From assembly GCA_946641795.1 (NCBI GenBank), contig CAMPBZ010000070.1, forward strand, positions 1-6,261: a stretch of DNA of 6,261 nt, written 5' to 3'. The notes under the pieces were generated by a model. That model worked only from the letters and a program-made list of their open reading frames with translations, made no database searches and had not been told where the DNA came from. Within the stretch, counting starts at the first letter, position 1, and the number at the start of each line of letters is the position of its first letter. The translations under genes were made by a program, and so were the position numbers. This document shows, one piece after another, positions 1 through 5,136 of the stretch. This DNA comes from an uncultured Clostridia bacterium. Lineage in GTDB: Bacteria; Bacillota; Clostridia; Oscillospirales; CAG-272.

Positions 1-62
1 CTCGCGCTCTCCCCTTTTTCAAAAACTCCAACCACAGGTTGGGAGTTTTTGAAAACGGCTTT
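1..62. repeat. left arm of a large imperfect inverted repeat, itself a hairpin
   Basis: Positions 17-62 match the reverse complement of 309-354 at 39 of 46 positions without gaps, including a perfect 12-base pairing of 51-62 with 309-320. Outward of this, bases 1-16 still resemble the reverse complement of 355-369 (both begin ctcgcgctc), so the arm probably continues left of the window. The arm is also a hairpin: 16-33 pairs with 37-55 around a 3-base loop with one bulged g. The repeat is visible directly. Calling it a mobile-element-like unit is inference, because no target duplication can be seen at the truncated left end. Confidence 0.75.
21..50. terminator. possible bidirectional intrinsic terminator
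   Basis: A GC-containing stem (ctccaacc paired with ggttgggag, one bulge) is bordered by five A on the left and five T on the right, so on either strand an RNA hairpin would be followed by a short U run. It would stop transcription arriving from either side of the block upstream of dnaA. The T run is short and the hairpin belongs to a repeat, so termination is only a plausible role. Confidence 0.35.
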
Positions 63-108
63 GTTTACGGCTCCGAAAGAGACTTTGTATTTGTCGGCGA
101 TACAAAAT

Positions 109-152
109 CGGTTTTGCAAACCAAGAACCGGCTCTCGGCACTGCCGCCGGGC
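109..152. repeat. CACTG-loop hairpin repeat, copy 1
   Basis: The copy is built from cggttttg, a short spacer, gaaccgg and a small hairpin cgg-CACTG-ccg at 136-146. The same plan with a different stem recurs at 249-296 and 2682-2726. Here it lies inside a larger fold in which 115-124 pairs perfectly with 171-180 (10 bp), 125-131 pairs with 157-163 (gaaccgg with ccggttc), and 147-160 forms its own short inverted repeat. Confidence 0.6.
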
Positions 153-248
153 AAGCCCGGTTCCAGTTATTTGGTTTGCAGAATTGGGTCAGGACACTTG
201 AAAAGGCGTTTGCAACAGAACCGGTGAGGTTTAGAAAGTAAGTAGAAA

Positions 249-296
249 CGGGTTTTGCTTACTCAAGAACCGGAACCGCGCACTGCGCGGCCGGGC
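249..296. repeat. CACTG-loop hairpin repeat, copy 2
   Basis: This copy has the same plan as copy 1: cgggttttgc, a spacer, aagaaccgg, then a hairpin with stem ccgcg (276-280) and cgcgg (286-290) around loop CACTG (281-285). It ends ccgggc as the other copies do. The loop is identical to copies 1 and 3 while the stem differs on both arms. Confidence 0.6.
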
Positions 297-308
297 GGAG
301 CAGAGTAT

Positions 309-369
309 AAAGCCGTTTTCAAAAACCTCAAACCCTTGGTTGAGGTTTTTGAAAGAGGAGGAGCGCGAG
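309..369. repeat. right arm of the large imperfect inverted repeat
   Basis: This is the inverted partner of positions 1-62 (39 of 46 matches over 309-354 against 17-62). Like its partner it folds on itself: 320-334 pairs with 338-351 apart from one extra A. It ends in the gaggaggagcgcgagg segment that runs into the long hairpin at 364-410. Confidence 0.75.
321..350. terminator. possible bidirectional intrinsic terminator upstream of dnaA
   Basis: The stem cctcaaacc/ggttgagg has five A before it and five T after it. It would insulate the dnaA promoter at 457-485 from read-through. It has the same design as 21-50, of which it is the inverted partner, so a role in the repeat rather than in termination is equally possible. 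Confidence 0.35.
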
Positions 370-410
370 GGGGAGAGAACTTTTTGCAAAAAAGGTCTCT
401 CCCCCTCGCG
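364..410. repeat. long perfect hairpin upstream of dnaA promoter
   Basis: Fifteen bases at 364-378 (a cgcg then g-rich arm) pair perfectly with 396-410. The enclosed bases contain a second inverted pair, cttttt (380-385) with aaaaag (389-394). The right edge reads cgaccttccct, like the linker that follows the first stem in elements A and B, so this is probably a related module. No T run follows, so a terminator function is not obvious. Confidence 0.7.
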
Positions 411-456
411 ACCTTCCCTAAAAAATGTAAATATTTTGTGAATTTTTGGTAAGGGG

Positions 457-485
457 TTGAATGGCGGGGGTAGGTATGCTATAAT
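457..485 (+). promoter_or_regulatory. dnaA promoter, extended -10 sigma-A type
   Basis: The -35 box is TTGAAT (457-462, 4 of 6 matches to TTGACA) and the -10 box is a perfect TATAAT (480-485). The spacer is 17 bp and carries TGC just before the -10 (477-479), giving the extended TGn motif. Transcription would start near 491-493, leaving an AT-rich leader of about 55 nt before the dnaA start. I see no good DnaA box over this promoter, so autoregulation by DnaA binding here is not supported by the visible bases. Confidence 0.8.
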
Positions 486-547
486 AATAGTGTATATTTA
501 TATATTTATATTTTTAAGGGAACGACAGAAAGAAAGGATGCGTCCAG

Positions 548-1909
548 ATGGCGGAAAACGAATACATCCGAGAGATAGAAGAAGTTTGGAAAGCGGTGAA
601 AGAGGCGTTCCGGGGCGAGTTATCGCAAACGGGGATTGACCTTTGGTTTGGCGAGGTTGAGGTGCTGGGGTTTGACGGCAGCCACATTCAGCTGGGAACC
701 GCTTCGGAGATGAAGCACAGCGTAATCCAGCGGCGGTTTTTGGAAAAGATCCGGGCGCATTTTGCCGAGCTGTTAGGCTTTCCGGTAACGGTAGATCTTT
801 CGTTTACGGGCAAGCCGGTCACGCCGCAGGACATCAAGATCATCGGGCGGGACGCGCCGGAGCAGAACTCCGAAATTCCAACGTACAATTTTGAATACAC
901 GTTTGAAAACTTTATTGTAGGCGACACCAACAAGTTTGCGTATGCGGCCTGCGTAGCGGTAGCGAACCATCCGGCCACAAACTACAATCCGCTGTTCATT
1001 TACGGCAACAGCGGGCTGGGAAAAACGCACCTGTTGTACGCCACCATCAACCGCCTGCGGCAGAACAACCCGAAAATCCGCATCATTTACACCAAAGGCG
1101 AGGATTTTACCAACCAGATGGTTTCCTGTATGCTCAAAAAGAAGAGCGAAGACGAAAACCCGATGGTAGAGTTCCGCAACAAGTACCGCAAATGCGACGT
1201 GCTGTTGATTGACGACATCCAGTTTATTGCCGGCAAGGTGGCAACGCAGGAAGAGTTCTTCCACACCTTCAACGCGCTGTTTGAGGAGAAAAAGCAGATC
1301 ATTTTAACCTCCGACCGGCCGCCGCGCGAGATCAAGCCGCTGGAAGAGCGGTTGAAAACGCGGTTTGAATGGGGACTGATTGCCGACATTGAGCCGCCGG
1401 ATTTGGAACTGCGCATTGCAATTATCAAATCGAAGGCCGACCAGGTAGGGCTGAAACTGCCGGACGAAGTGCTTATCTTCCTGGCGGAAAATCTGCGGTC
1501 AAACATCCGGCAGCTGGAAGGAGCCATTAAAAAGCTGGGCGCAATTCAGCTGTTGCAGGGCAAAGAGATTACAATGGAAGTGGCGCAGGTTTGCCTTTCG
1601 GAATTTTTGGGTGACGCCGAGCCGATCAGCGTAACGGTGGATAAGATTTTTTCGGCCATTACCGACCGCACGGGCATTACCAAAGCCGATATGGTAGGCA
1701 AGAAGCGCGAAAAATCGGTTGCCGAAGCGCGGCATTTGGCGGTTTATTTGATCCGCGAGATGACCGAAATGAGTTTTCCGAACATTGGCAAGCTGTTTGA
1801 CCGTGATCACTCCACCATACTGACCTCGTACCAAAAGATTGCACGCAAAATGGCCACCGACCCCTCTTACTCAATGGAGATCAACGAGCTTCGCCGCTCG
1901 ATTACATGA
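548..1909 (+). CDS. dnaA: chromosomal replication initiator protein DnaA
   Basis: This ATP-dependent initiator binds DnaA boxes at oriC, oligomerises and melts the origin; it is cytoplasmic and DNA-bound. At 453 aa it has normal family length. Residues 1-85 fit the N-terminal interaction domain, about 86-112 a short linker, and 113-345 the AAA+ core. The core has Walker A GNSGLGKT (153-160), Walker B VLLIDD (218-223), sensor 1 around ILTSDRPP (252-259), the arginine-finger segment RLKTRFEWG (R272) and sensor 2 NIRQLEG (R321). The C-terminal helix-turn-helix domain has GKKREKS (384-390) and RDHST (419-423). The start at 548 has an agaaagg ribosome site at 531-537; the nearby ATG at 538 is out of frame. 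One oddity is that the usual FGG(R/K)DH before the recognition helix is one residue shorter here (FDRDH). It has its own promoter at 457-485, and oriC follows directly. Confidence 0.98.
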   Translation: MAENEYIREIEEVWKAVKEAFRGELSQTGIDLWFGEVEVLGFDGSHIQLGTASEMKHSVIQRRFLEKIRAHFAELLGFPVTVDLSFTGKPVTPQDIKIIGRDAPEQNSEIPTYNFEYTFENFIVGDTNKFAYAACVAVANHPATNYNPLFIYGNSGLGKTHLLYATINRLRQNNPKIRIIYTKGEDFTNQMVSCMLKKKSEDENPMVEFRNKYRKCDVLLIDDIQFIAGKVATQEEFFHTFNALFEEKKQIILTSDRPPREIKPLEERLKTRFEWGLIADIEPPDLELRIAIIKSKADQVGLKLPDEVLIFLAENLRSNIRQLEGAIKKLGAIQLLQGKEITMEVAQVCLSEFLGDAEPISVTVDKIFSAITDRTGITKADMVGKKREKSVAEARHLAVYLIREMTEMSFPNIGKLFDRDHSTILTSYQKIARKMATDPSYSMEINELRRSIT

Positions 1910-1943
1910 TCAAAAAGTTTTGATCAAACTTTTTCAAAAGTTT
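1907..1943. repeat. overlapping AT-rich hairpins at the dnaA stop codon
   Basis: A 9-base arm starting in the stop codon (1907-1915) pairs perfectly with 1918-1926. The segment 1913-1920 can instead pair with 1926-1933, and 1926-1933 can pair with 1936-1943. The three pairings exclude one another. The stems are almost all A-T, so termination would be weak. This unit leads directly into the GC-rich modules of element A. Confidence 0.6.
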
Positions 1944-1946
1944 GTC

Positions 1947-2080
1947 AGGTGCGGGTGAAACCCGCGACCTTATTTCGCGCCAAAGGCGCGAACAAAAAGC
2001 GCTTTTTGTTCGCGCAAAGCGCGAAAAGAAGACCTCGGGACGTTGTCCCGAACCCTACCAGCTTTTAAAAAAAAAGCTGG
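1947..2080 (+). repeat. modular hairpin element, copy A
   Basis: Five of its consecutive hairpins, with their linkers, also occur in element B (5296-5428). They are aggt-gcgggt-gaa-acccgc-g-acct (1947-1970), ttcgcgcc-aaa-ggcgcgaa (1974-1992), ttcgcgc-aaa-gcgcgaa (2009-2025), tcgggac-gtt-gtcccga (2035-2051) and ccagctttt/aaaagctgg (2058-2066 with 2072-2080). A palindrome at 1993-2008 is only half present in B. Linkers such as gacctcggg and gaaccctacc are nearly identical between copies, while several stems differ on both arms together. No protein is encoded; open frames here arise from the repeat. It lies between the dnaA stop and the first DnaA box. Confidence 0.85.
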
Positions 2081-2093
2081 ACTAAAAACTTTT

Positions 2094-2102
2094 TTATCCA
2101 CA
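2094..2102 (+). promoter_or_regulatory. DnaA box, perfect consensus
   Basis: The sequence is TTATCCACA, identical to the consensus high-affinity site. It is the first box after element A and the only perfect one in the cluster. Confidence 0.9.
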
Positions 2103-2103
2103 T

Positions 2104-2127
2104 ACTTTTCCACACCTGTGGAAAAGT
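2104..2127. promoter_or_regulatory. inverted pair of DnaA boxes
   Basis: TTTTCCACA (2106-2114) and its inverted partner TGTGGAAAA (2117-2125) are separated by cc. The dyad extends one step further on each side (ac and gt), giving 11-base arms. Each box has one mismatch to consensus. It directly follows the perfect box, making a likely strong DnaA nucleation site. Confidence 0.8.
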
Positions 2128-2231
2128 GGTGGAAAACAGCAGTAGAAAAGCCAAAGCGGGCTGTTGAAAAAACAAAGAAAACCGCCTGTGCAAGCGGGTT
2201 TGCGGCATTGGAAAAGTCTTGCAATGCCGGT

Positions 2232-2240
2232 TGTGGAAAA
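2232..2240 (-). promoter_or_regulatory. DnaA box, one mismatch
   Basis: TGTGGAAAA on the + strand is TTTTCCACA on the minus strand. It sits between ccggtt and aaccgg, so it could be presented in a small cruciform. Confidence 0.7.
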
Positions 2241-2384
2241 CCGGAAAAACAAAATGTTTCCATTCGGTTTTTCCAAATTTTTGCAGGTTTTCCACCGGGA
2301 AAATCTCCACATCTTTGCAGTAGGTTTCAAATTTTCATTTTTTCCTTCGGTTTTTGTGCCGCGGCTCTTTCAAACCGGTAACAG

Positions 2385-2403
2385 TTTTCCACAAGTCTCC
2401 ACA
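2385..2403 (+). promoter_or_regulatory. two closely spaced DnaA boxes
   Basis: TTTTCCACA (2385-2393, one mismatch) is followed one base later by GTCTCCACA (2395-2403, two mismatches). Both are on the same strand, about one helical turn apart, which suits cooperative DnaA binding. Confidence 0.7.
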
Positions 2404-2482
2404 GGTTTTCCGCCGCTTTTCCCTGCGGTTTTCCAAATGCAAAATCTGCCGAAAACCCTCTCCACAAGCCGGTTTGCAGGCC

Positions 2483-2491
2483 TTGTCCACA
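2483..2491 (+). promoter_or_regulatory. DnaA box nearest the AT-rich tract
   Basis: TTGTCCACA has one mismatch to consensus. It is the last box before the AT-rich tract at 2515-2550, where a box adjoining the unwinding element is expected to guide DnaA onto single strands. Confidence 0.7.
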
Positions 2492-2514
2492 CTTTCCGCA
2501 AGCTATACCGCTCC

Positions 2515-2550
2515 TATTTCTGTAAAAATATTCTATTCTTCTATTCTTTT
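2515..2550. other. candidate DNA unwinding element
   Basis: Only 6 of 36 bases are G or C, in sharp contrast to the flanking GC-rich hairpins. The + strand is pyrimidine-rich with a repeated ttctattct pattern and several CTA triplets (TAG on the other strand). This is loosely compatible with the DnaA-trio motif, but I do not see a clean run of trios. It lies 23 bases after the last DnaA box and just before the hairpins of element C. Confidence 0.55.
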
Positions 2551-2628
2551 ATGCGCGAGAGCGCATTTTGGTCGCGCAGAGCGCGAGGAAAGGTCGTGGA
2601 GCTTCGCTCCACACCTCACCGGCTTTTT
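2551..2628 (-). repeat. modular hairpin element, partial inverted copy C
   Basis: Read on the minus strand, 2591-2628 gives aaaaagccggtgaggt, a gtggagc stem and cgacct, matching element B at 5284-5321 almost base for base. It continues as tcgcgc-aga-gcgcga (2572-2586), which corresponds to the next module. A further perfect stem atgcgc-GAGA-gcgcat (2551-2566) carries a GNRA-type tetraloop. It lies opposite in orientation to element A, on the other side of the origin boxes. Confidence 0.8.
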
Positions 2629-2681
2629 GAAATAAAAGAACTTTTCTGCGAAAAGGGGCAAAAACTTTAATTATTTTTGAT

Positions 2682-2726
2682 CCGGTTTTGTTTTCTTTTT
2701 TGAACCGGAACCCGGCACTGCCGGGC
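2682..2726. repeat. CACTG-loop hairpin repeat, copy 3
   Basis: This copy has ccggttttg, a T-rich spacer, gaaccgg and then hairpin cccgg (2711-2715), loop CACTG (2716-2720), ccggg (2721-2725). An outer pairing also forms: 2681-2687 with 2703-2709 (tccggtt with aaccgga). It shares loop and layout with the copies at 109-152 and 249-296, over 2.3 kb away across dnaA and oriC. Confidence 0.65.
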
Positions 2727-2747
2727 AAAAACTTTTGGTTATTCTTT

Positions 2748-2756
2748 TGATATATT
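2748..2756 (+). promoter_or_regulatory. possible dnaN promoter (extended -10)
   Basis: TGaTATATT is an extended -10 motif with five of six matches to TATAAT and a TGn element. No convincing -35 lies 16-18 bp upstream. A start near 2763 would leave a short leader containing the ribosome site. Given the 876-bp gap and the hairpins before it, a separate promoter for dnaN-recF is likely, and this is the best candidate seen. Confidence 0.35.
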
Positions 2757-2785
2757 CAAACTCTATATAAGGAAGGAAAGAACTT

Positions 2786-3937
2786 ATGAAGATCGTATTC
2801 GACCGTAAAAAAATTATGGAAGCCACCGCGCCTTTGATGAACACGGTTTCCGGTAAGACCACTATGACCGCTACCGAGGGCATTCTGATTGAAGCCTCGG
2901 CCGACGGTACCTGCATTCTTACCACCTTCGACTCTGAAAAAGGCACCCGTCTTGCCGTTTCCGCCGAGGTTCTGGAAGCCGGCGCCTATATCCTCAACGC
3001 GCAAAAGCTGACCCAGACCTTCCGCGTAATGGAGGGCGAAACGGTCACCTTAACGGTTGGCGAAAATTTGCAGGCCTCTATCGAGAGCGGAAAATCGGTT
3101 CACCGGATGAACGCGCTTGCCGCATCTGATTATCCCGCCATCCCGCGCCTGGAAACCGAGGACGGGTTTGAGGTCAGCCAGGCCGTTCTCAAAGAGATGA
3201 TCGGCAAAGCAATGTTCGCTATGGCAAACAACGACCAGCGCGTGGTGCTGAACGGTTGCTACTTCCACGTTACCGCCGATGAGCTTCTGCTCGTCTCCTG
3301 CGATAGCTTCAAGCTTGCAAAATGCGGCATTCATACCAACGTAGAAAACCGCAACCGCGACGAGTCGGCGCTCAAATTCAACTTCATCATTCCCACCAAA
3401 ACGGTCAACGAGCTTTACCGCATTCTCAAAGACGACGAAAGATTGAGCGTTCGCGTTTGCGTCAGCCGTAAGAACATCATCTTCCACTTTGAGGATATGA
3501 TCTTCTTCTCCCGCCTGGTGGACGGCGTTTATATCGAATACGACCGCATTATCATTAAACAGCACCGCATTTTTGCCACCTGCGACCGCGAGCGCCTGAT
3601 TGCCGCGCTGGAACGCGCCGCTCTGGTTACCGAGGAAAAGGTTGCCGGCAGCGTCCGCTCCCACGTCAAACTGCATTTTGAGGGCAAGCTGCTCAAAATT
3701 TCGGCCGTTTCCACCCTCGGCTCCACCTACGACGAAATCGAGATCGACCACGAGGGCGAGGATATTCTCATTGCCTTCAACAACCGCTTCCTGATTGAAA
3801 GCCTGAAAGCTTCTACCGCTTCCAAGGTAAAAATTTCGCTTTCCACGCCGCTCACCAGCATCAACATTGAGCCGGCCGAGGATTTGGGCGCGCAAACCGA
3901 GCTGTTTATGCTCCTGCCCGTGCGGATGAAAGAGTGA
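2786..3937 (+). CDS. dnaN: DNA polymerase III beta subunit (sliding clamp) DnaN
   Basis: The protein dimerises into a ring around DNA and tethers the replicative polymerase and other clamp-binding proteins. Its length, 383 aa, is normal for the family. The three clamp domains fall at roughly 1-122, 128-250 and 255-383. Recognisable segments are DYPAIP (115-120), the NDQRVVLNGCYF region (149-160) that corresponds to the D-x-RPVLNG stretch of other clamps, FFSRLVDG (240-247), FNNRFLIESLKA (331-342) and the C-terminal FMLLPVRMKE (374-383) that forms part of the protein-binding cleft. After SRLVDG the usual FPDY is replaced by YIEY, a small divergence. A strong purine-rich ribosome site (aaggaagg, 2769-2776) lies 9 bases before ATG. 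The recF gene starts 22 bases after its stop, so the two are probably co-transcribed. Confidence 0.97.
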   Translation: MKIVFDRKKIMEATAPLMNTVSGKTTMTATEGILIEASADGTCILTTFDSEKGTRLAVSAEVLEAGAYILNAQKLTQTFRVMEGETVTLTVGENLQASIESGKSVHRMNALAASDYPAIPRLETEDGFEVSQAVLKEMIGKAMFAMANNDQRVVLNGCYFHVTADELLLVSCDSFKLAKCGIHTNVENRNRDESALKFNFIIPTKTVNELYRILKDDERLSVRVCVSRKNIIFHFEDMIFFSRLVDGVYIEYDRIIIKQHRIFATCDRERLIAALERAALVTEEKVAGSVRSHVKLHFEGKLLKISAVSTLGSTYDEIEIDHEGEDILIAFNNRFLIESLKASTASKVKISLSTPLTSINIEPAEDLGAQTELFMLLPVRMKE

Positions 3938-3959
3938 TCTTCTCCCGTTTGTTTCAACT

Positions 3960-5072
3960 ATGATTTGTAAACGCATCCGCGTTTCGGATTTTCGGAATAT
4001 TCAAAGTGCCGAGGTCTCCTTTGACGACGGCGTCAACCTGCTGGTCGGCAAGAACGCGCAGGGAAAGACCAACCTGCTGGAAGCCATTTTCTACGCCTCG
4101 CTGGGCAAAAGTTTTCGCACCTCTTCGGATGAGGAAATGATCCGTTTCGGCGCCGAGATGTTTGAGATTTCTTTGGATTATGCCGACTCGGTGCGCGAGC
4201 AGAACCTGACCGTGCGCCTACTCAAAGGCAAGCGCCGCAGGATCGAGCACAACCGTGTGCGGCTGACCAAGGTCTCGGAGGCGGTGGGGCTGTTTCGCAC
4301 CGTGCTGTTTTGCCCGGAGCACCTTTCGGTGGTTAAGGAAGGGCCGGGCGAGCGGCGCAGTTTTCTGGACGTTGCCATATCGCAGCTGTATCCGGCCTAT
4401 CTGCGCAGTCTGCAAAATTATAATAAGGTGCTCAAACAGAGAAACCAGCTGTTGAGAGCCGCCGGGGAAGACCCCAAAACCTTCAAGGAGACGATTGAGT
4501 TTTGGTCGGCAGGGCTGGCCAAGGAGGCGGCGGTGCTTTCGGGCTACCGCAAGCGCTATTGCGACCTTTTGGATCCGAAGGTAAAGGAAATCTTTGCAGA
4601 AATGACGGGCGGCGGGGAAGTGCCAAAGCTTTGCTACGAGCCGTCGCTGCACCGGGAGGCAGAACTGTTTGAGGACGAAGAGGCCGCCGAGCAGGCCTAT
4701 TTTGAAAAGCTGATGAGCAACCACGAGCGCGAGATTGCCGCCGAGAGCACCCTTTGGGGTGCGCACAAGGACGACGTGAGCATAGATTTGAACGGCAAGG
4801 CGGCAAGAATGTTTGCCTCGCAGGGGCAACAGCGGTCGCTGGCGCTGGCAATCAAGCTGGCCGAGGGGAGCATTTGCGAGGAGGTCTGCCACGAGATGCC
4901 GGCCTACCTTTTGGACGACGTGTTTTCCGAGCTGGACGCTTCGAGAAGGGCGTATTTGGCCGAAAAGATTGTGGGGCGGCAGGTGATTATTACCACCTGC
5001 GAGGAAAATCTTCCCGCGGCGGGCAAAGTGATCCGCGTAGAGAACGGCGAATATTTCGCATCATTTGCATAA
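3960..5072 (+). CDS. recF: DNA replication and repair protein RecF
   Basis: RecF is an SMC/ABC-type ATPase that binds single-strand gaps at duplex junctions and, with RecO and RecR, helps RecA load during gap repair. The 370 aa fit the family. Residues 1-14 match the usual start (I-x-V-x-DFRN). Walker A is GKNAQGKT (30-37), followed by NLLEAIFYASLGKSFRT. The ABC signature is SQGQQRSLALAIKLAEG (from 287), Walker B is YLLDDVFSELD (316-326) with D-loop SELD, and a TTC segment (345-347) follows. The ATG at 3960 is the only start that gives a full family N-terminus, yet no Shine-Dalgarno is visible before it (tctcccgtttgtttcaact). Translation may be coupled to dnaN, which ends 22 bases upstream. 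The S4-domain gene found between dnaN and recF in Bacillus is absent. Confidence 0.97.
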   Translation: MICKRIRVSDFRNIQSAEVSFDDGVNLLVGKNAQGKTNLLEAIFYASLGKSFRTSSDEEMIRFGAEMFEISLDYADSVREQNLTVRLLKGKRRRIEHNRVRLTKVSEAVGLFRTVLFCPEHLSVVKEGPGERRSFLDVAISQLYPAYLRSLQNYNKVLKQRNQLLRAAGEDPKTFKETIEFWSAGLAKEAAVLSGYRKRYCDLLDPKVKEIFAEMTGGGEVPKLCYEPSLHREAELFEDEEAAEQAYFEKLMSNHEREIAAESTLWGAHKDDVSIDLNGKAARMFASQGQQRSLALAIKLAEGSICEEVCHEMPAYLLDDVFSELDASRRAYLAEKIVGRQVIITTCEENLPAAGKVIRVENGEYFASFA

Positions 5073-5136
5073 AACGAACGACCTAAATAAATAAACCCAA
5101 GCCAGTTGCAGAAACGATTTCAGATAACCAAGAACC

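Larger units (their letters stand above)
63..308. other. non-coding structured core between the inverted arms; no gene seen
   Basis: This stretch shows no protein resembling a known family, and the short open frames across it look accidental. It holds several hairpins: 84-90 with 100-106 (7 bp); a nested structure from 115 to 180; and two copies of the CACTG-loop hairpin at 109-152 and 249-296. In many Bacillota rpmH and rnpA lie upstream of dnaA on the opposite strand, but nothing like L34 is present here on either strand. A structured RNA is possible, but I recognise no known class and see no clear promoter for it. Confidence 0.5.
2094..2552. other. oriC: chromosomal replication origin oriC (DnaA-box cluster plus AT-rich tract)
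   Basis: At least ten sequences resembling TTATCCACA lie between dnaA and dnaN. One is perfect (2094-2102). Five have one mismatch: 2106-2114, 2117-2125 (minus), 2232-2240 (minus), 2385-2393 and 2483-2491. Weaker two-mismatch sites sit at 2128-2136 (minus), 2288-2296, 2303-2311, 2395-2403 and 2458-2466. The cluster ends in an AT-rich tract (2515-2550). This is the standard Bacillota arrangement of boxes then unwinding element, dnaN-proximal. Two stem-loops lie within it, 2203-2210 with 2222-2229, and 2227-2232 with 2239-2244 enclosing a box. No comparable box is seen upstream of dnaA in the visible 547 bases. Confidence 0.9.

Noticed and set aside
109..180. tRNA-like cloverleaf
   Set aside because: No acceptor stem, anticodon arm or T-loop consensus can be placed on the pairings.
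437..445. Possible DnaA box tgtgaattt upstream of the dnaA promoter
   Set aside because: Only TGTG-AT matches; it lacks the final A-A of TGTGNATAA, so it is too weak to call.
39..452. Short open frames upstream of dnaA (39-227 and 255-452, + strand)
   Set aside because: They run through the inverted-repeat arms and hairpins, lack ribosome sites, and their products resemble no known protein.
1..456. rpmH (ribosomal protein L34) on the minus strand, often found upstream of dnaA
   Set aside because: No L34-like peptide is seen in any frame; the gene may lie further left or elsewhere.
457..639. Open frame starting at the dnaA -35 box
   Set aside because: It crosses the promoter and leader and overlaps the true dnaA start in another frame.
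773..1834. Minus-strand open frames inside dnaA
   Set aside because: They are antisense shadows of a well-supported gene; no family resemblance or ribosome sites.
1970..2670. Several open frames across oriC on both strands
   Set aside because: They arise from the hairpin element and DnaA-box region; the same peptide (SWSFAPHLT) appears at the other repeat copy, showing it is repeat-derived.
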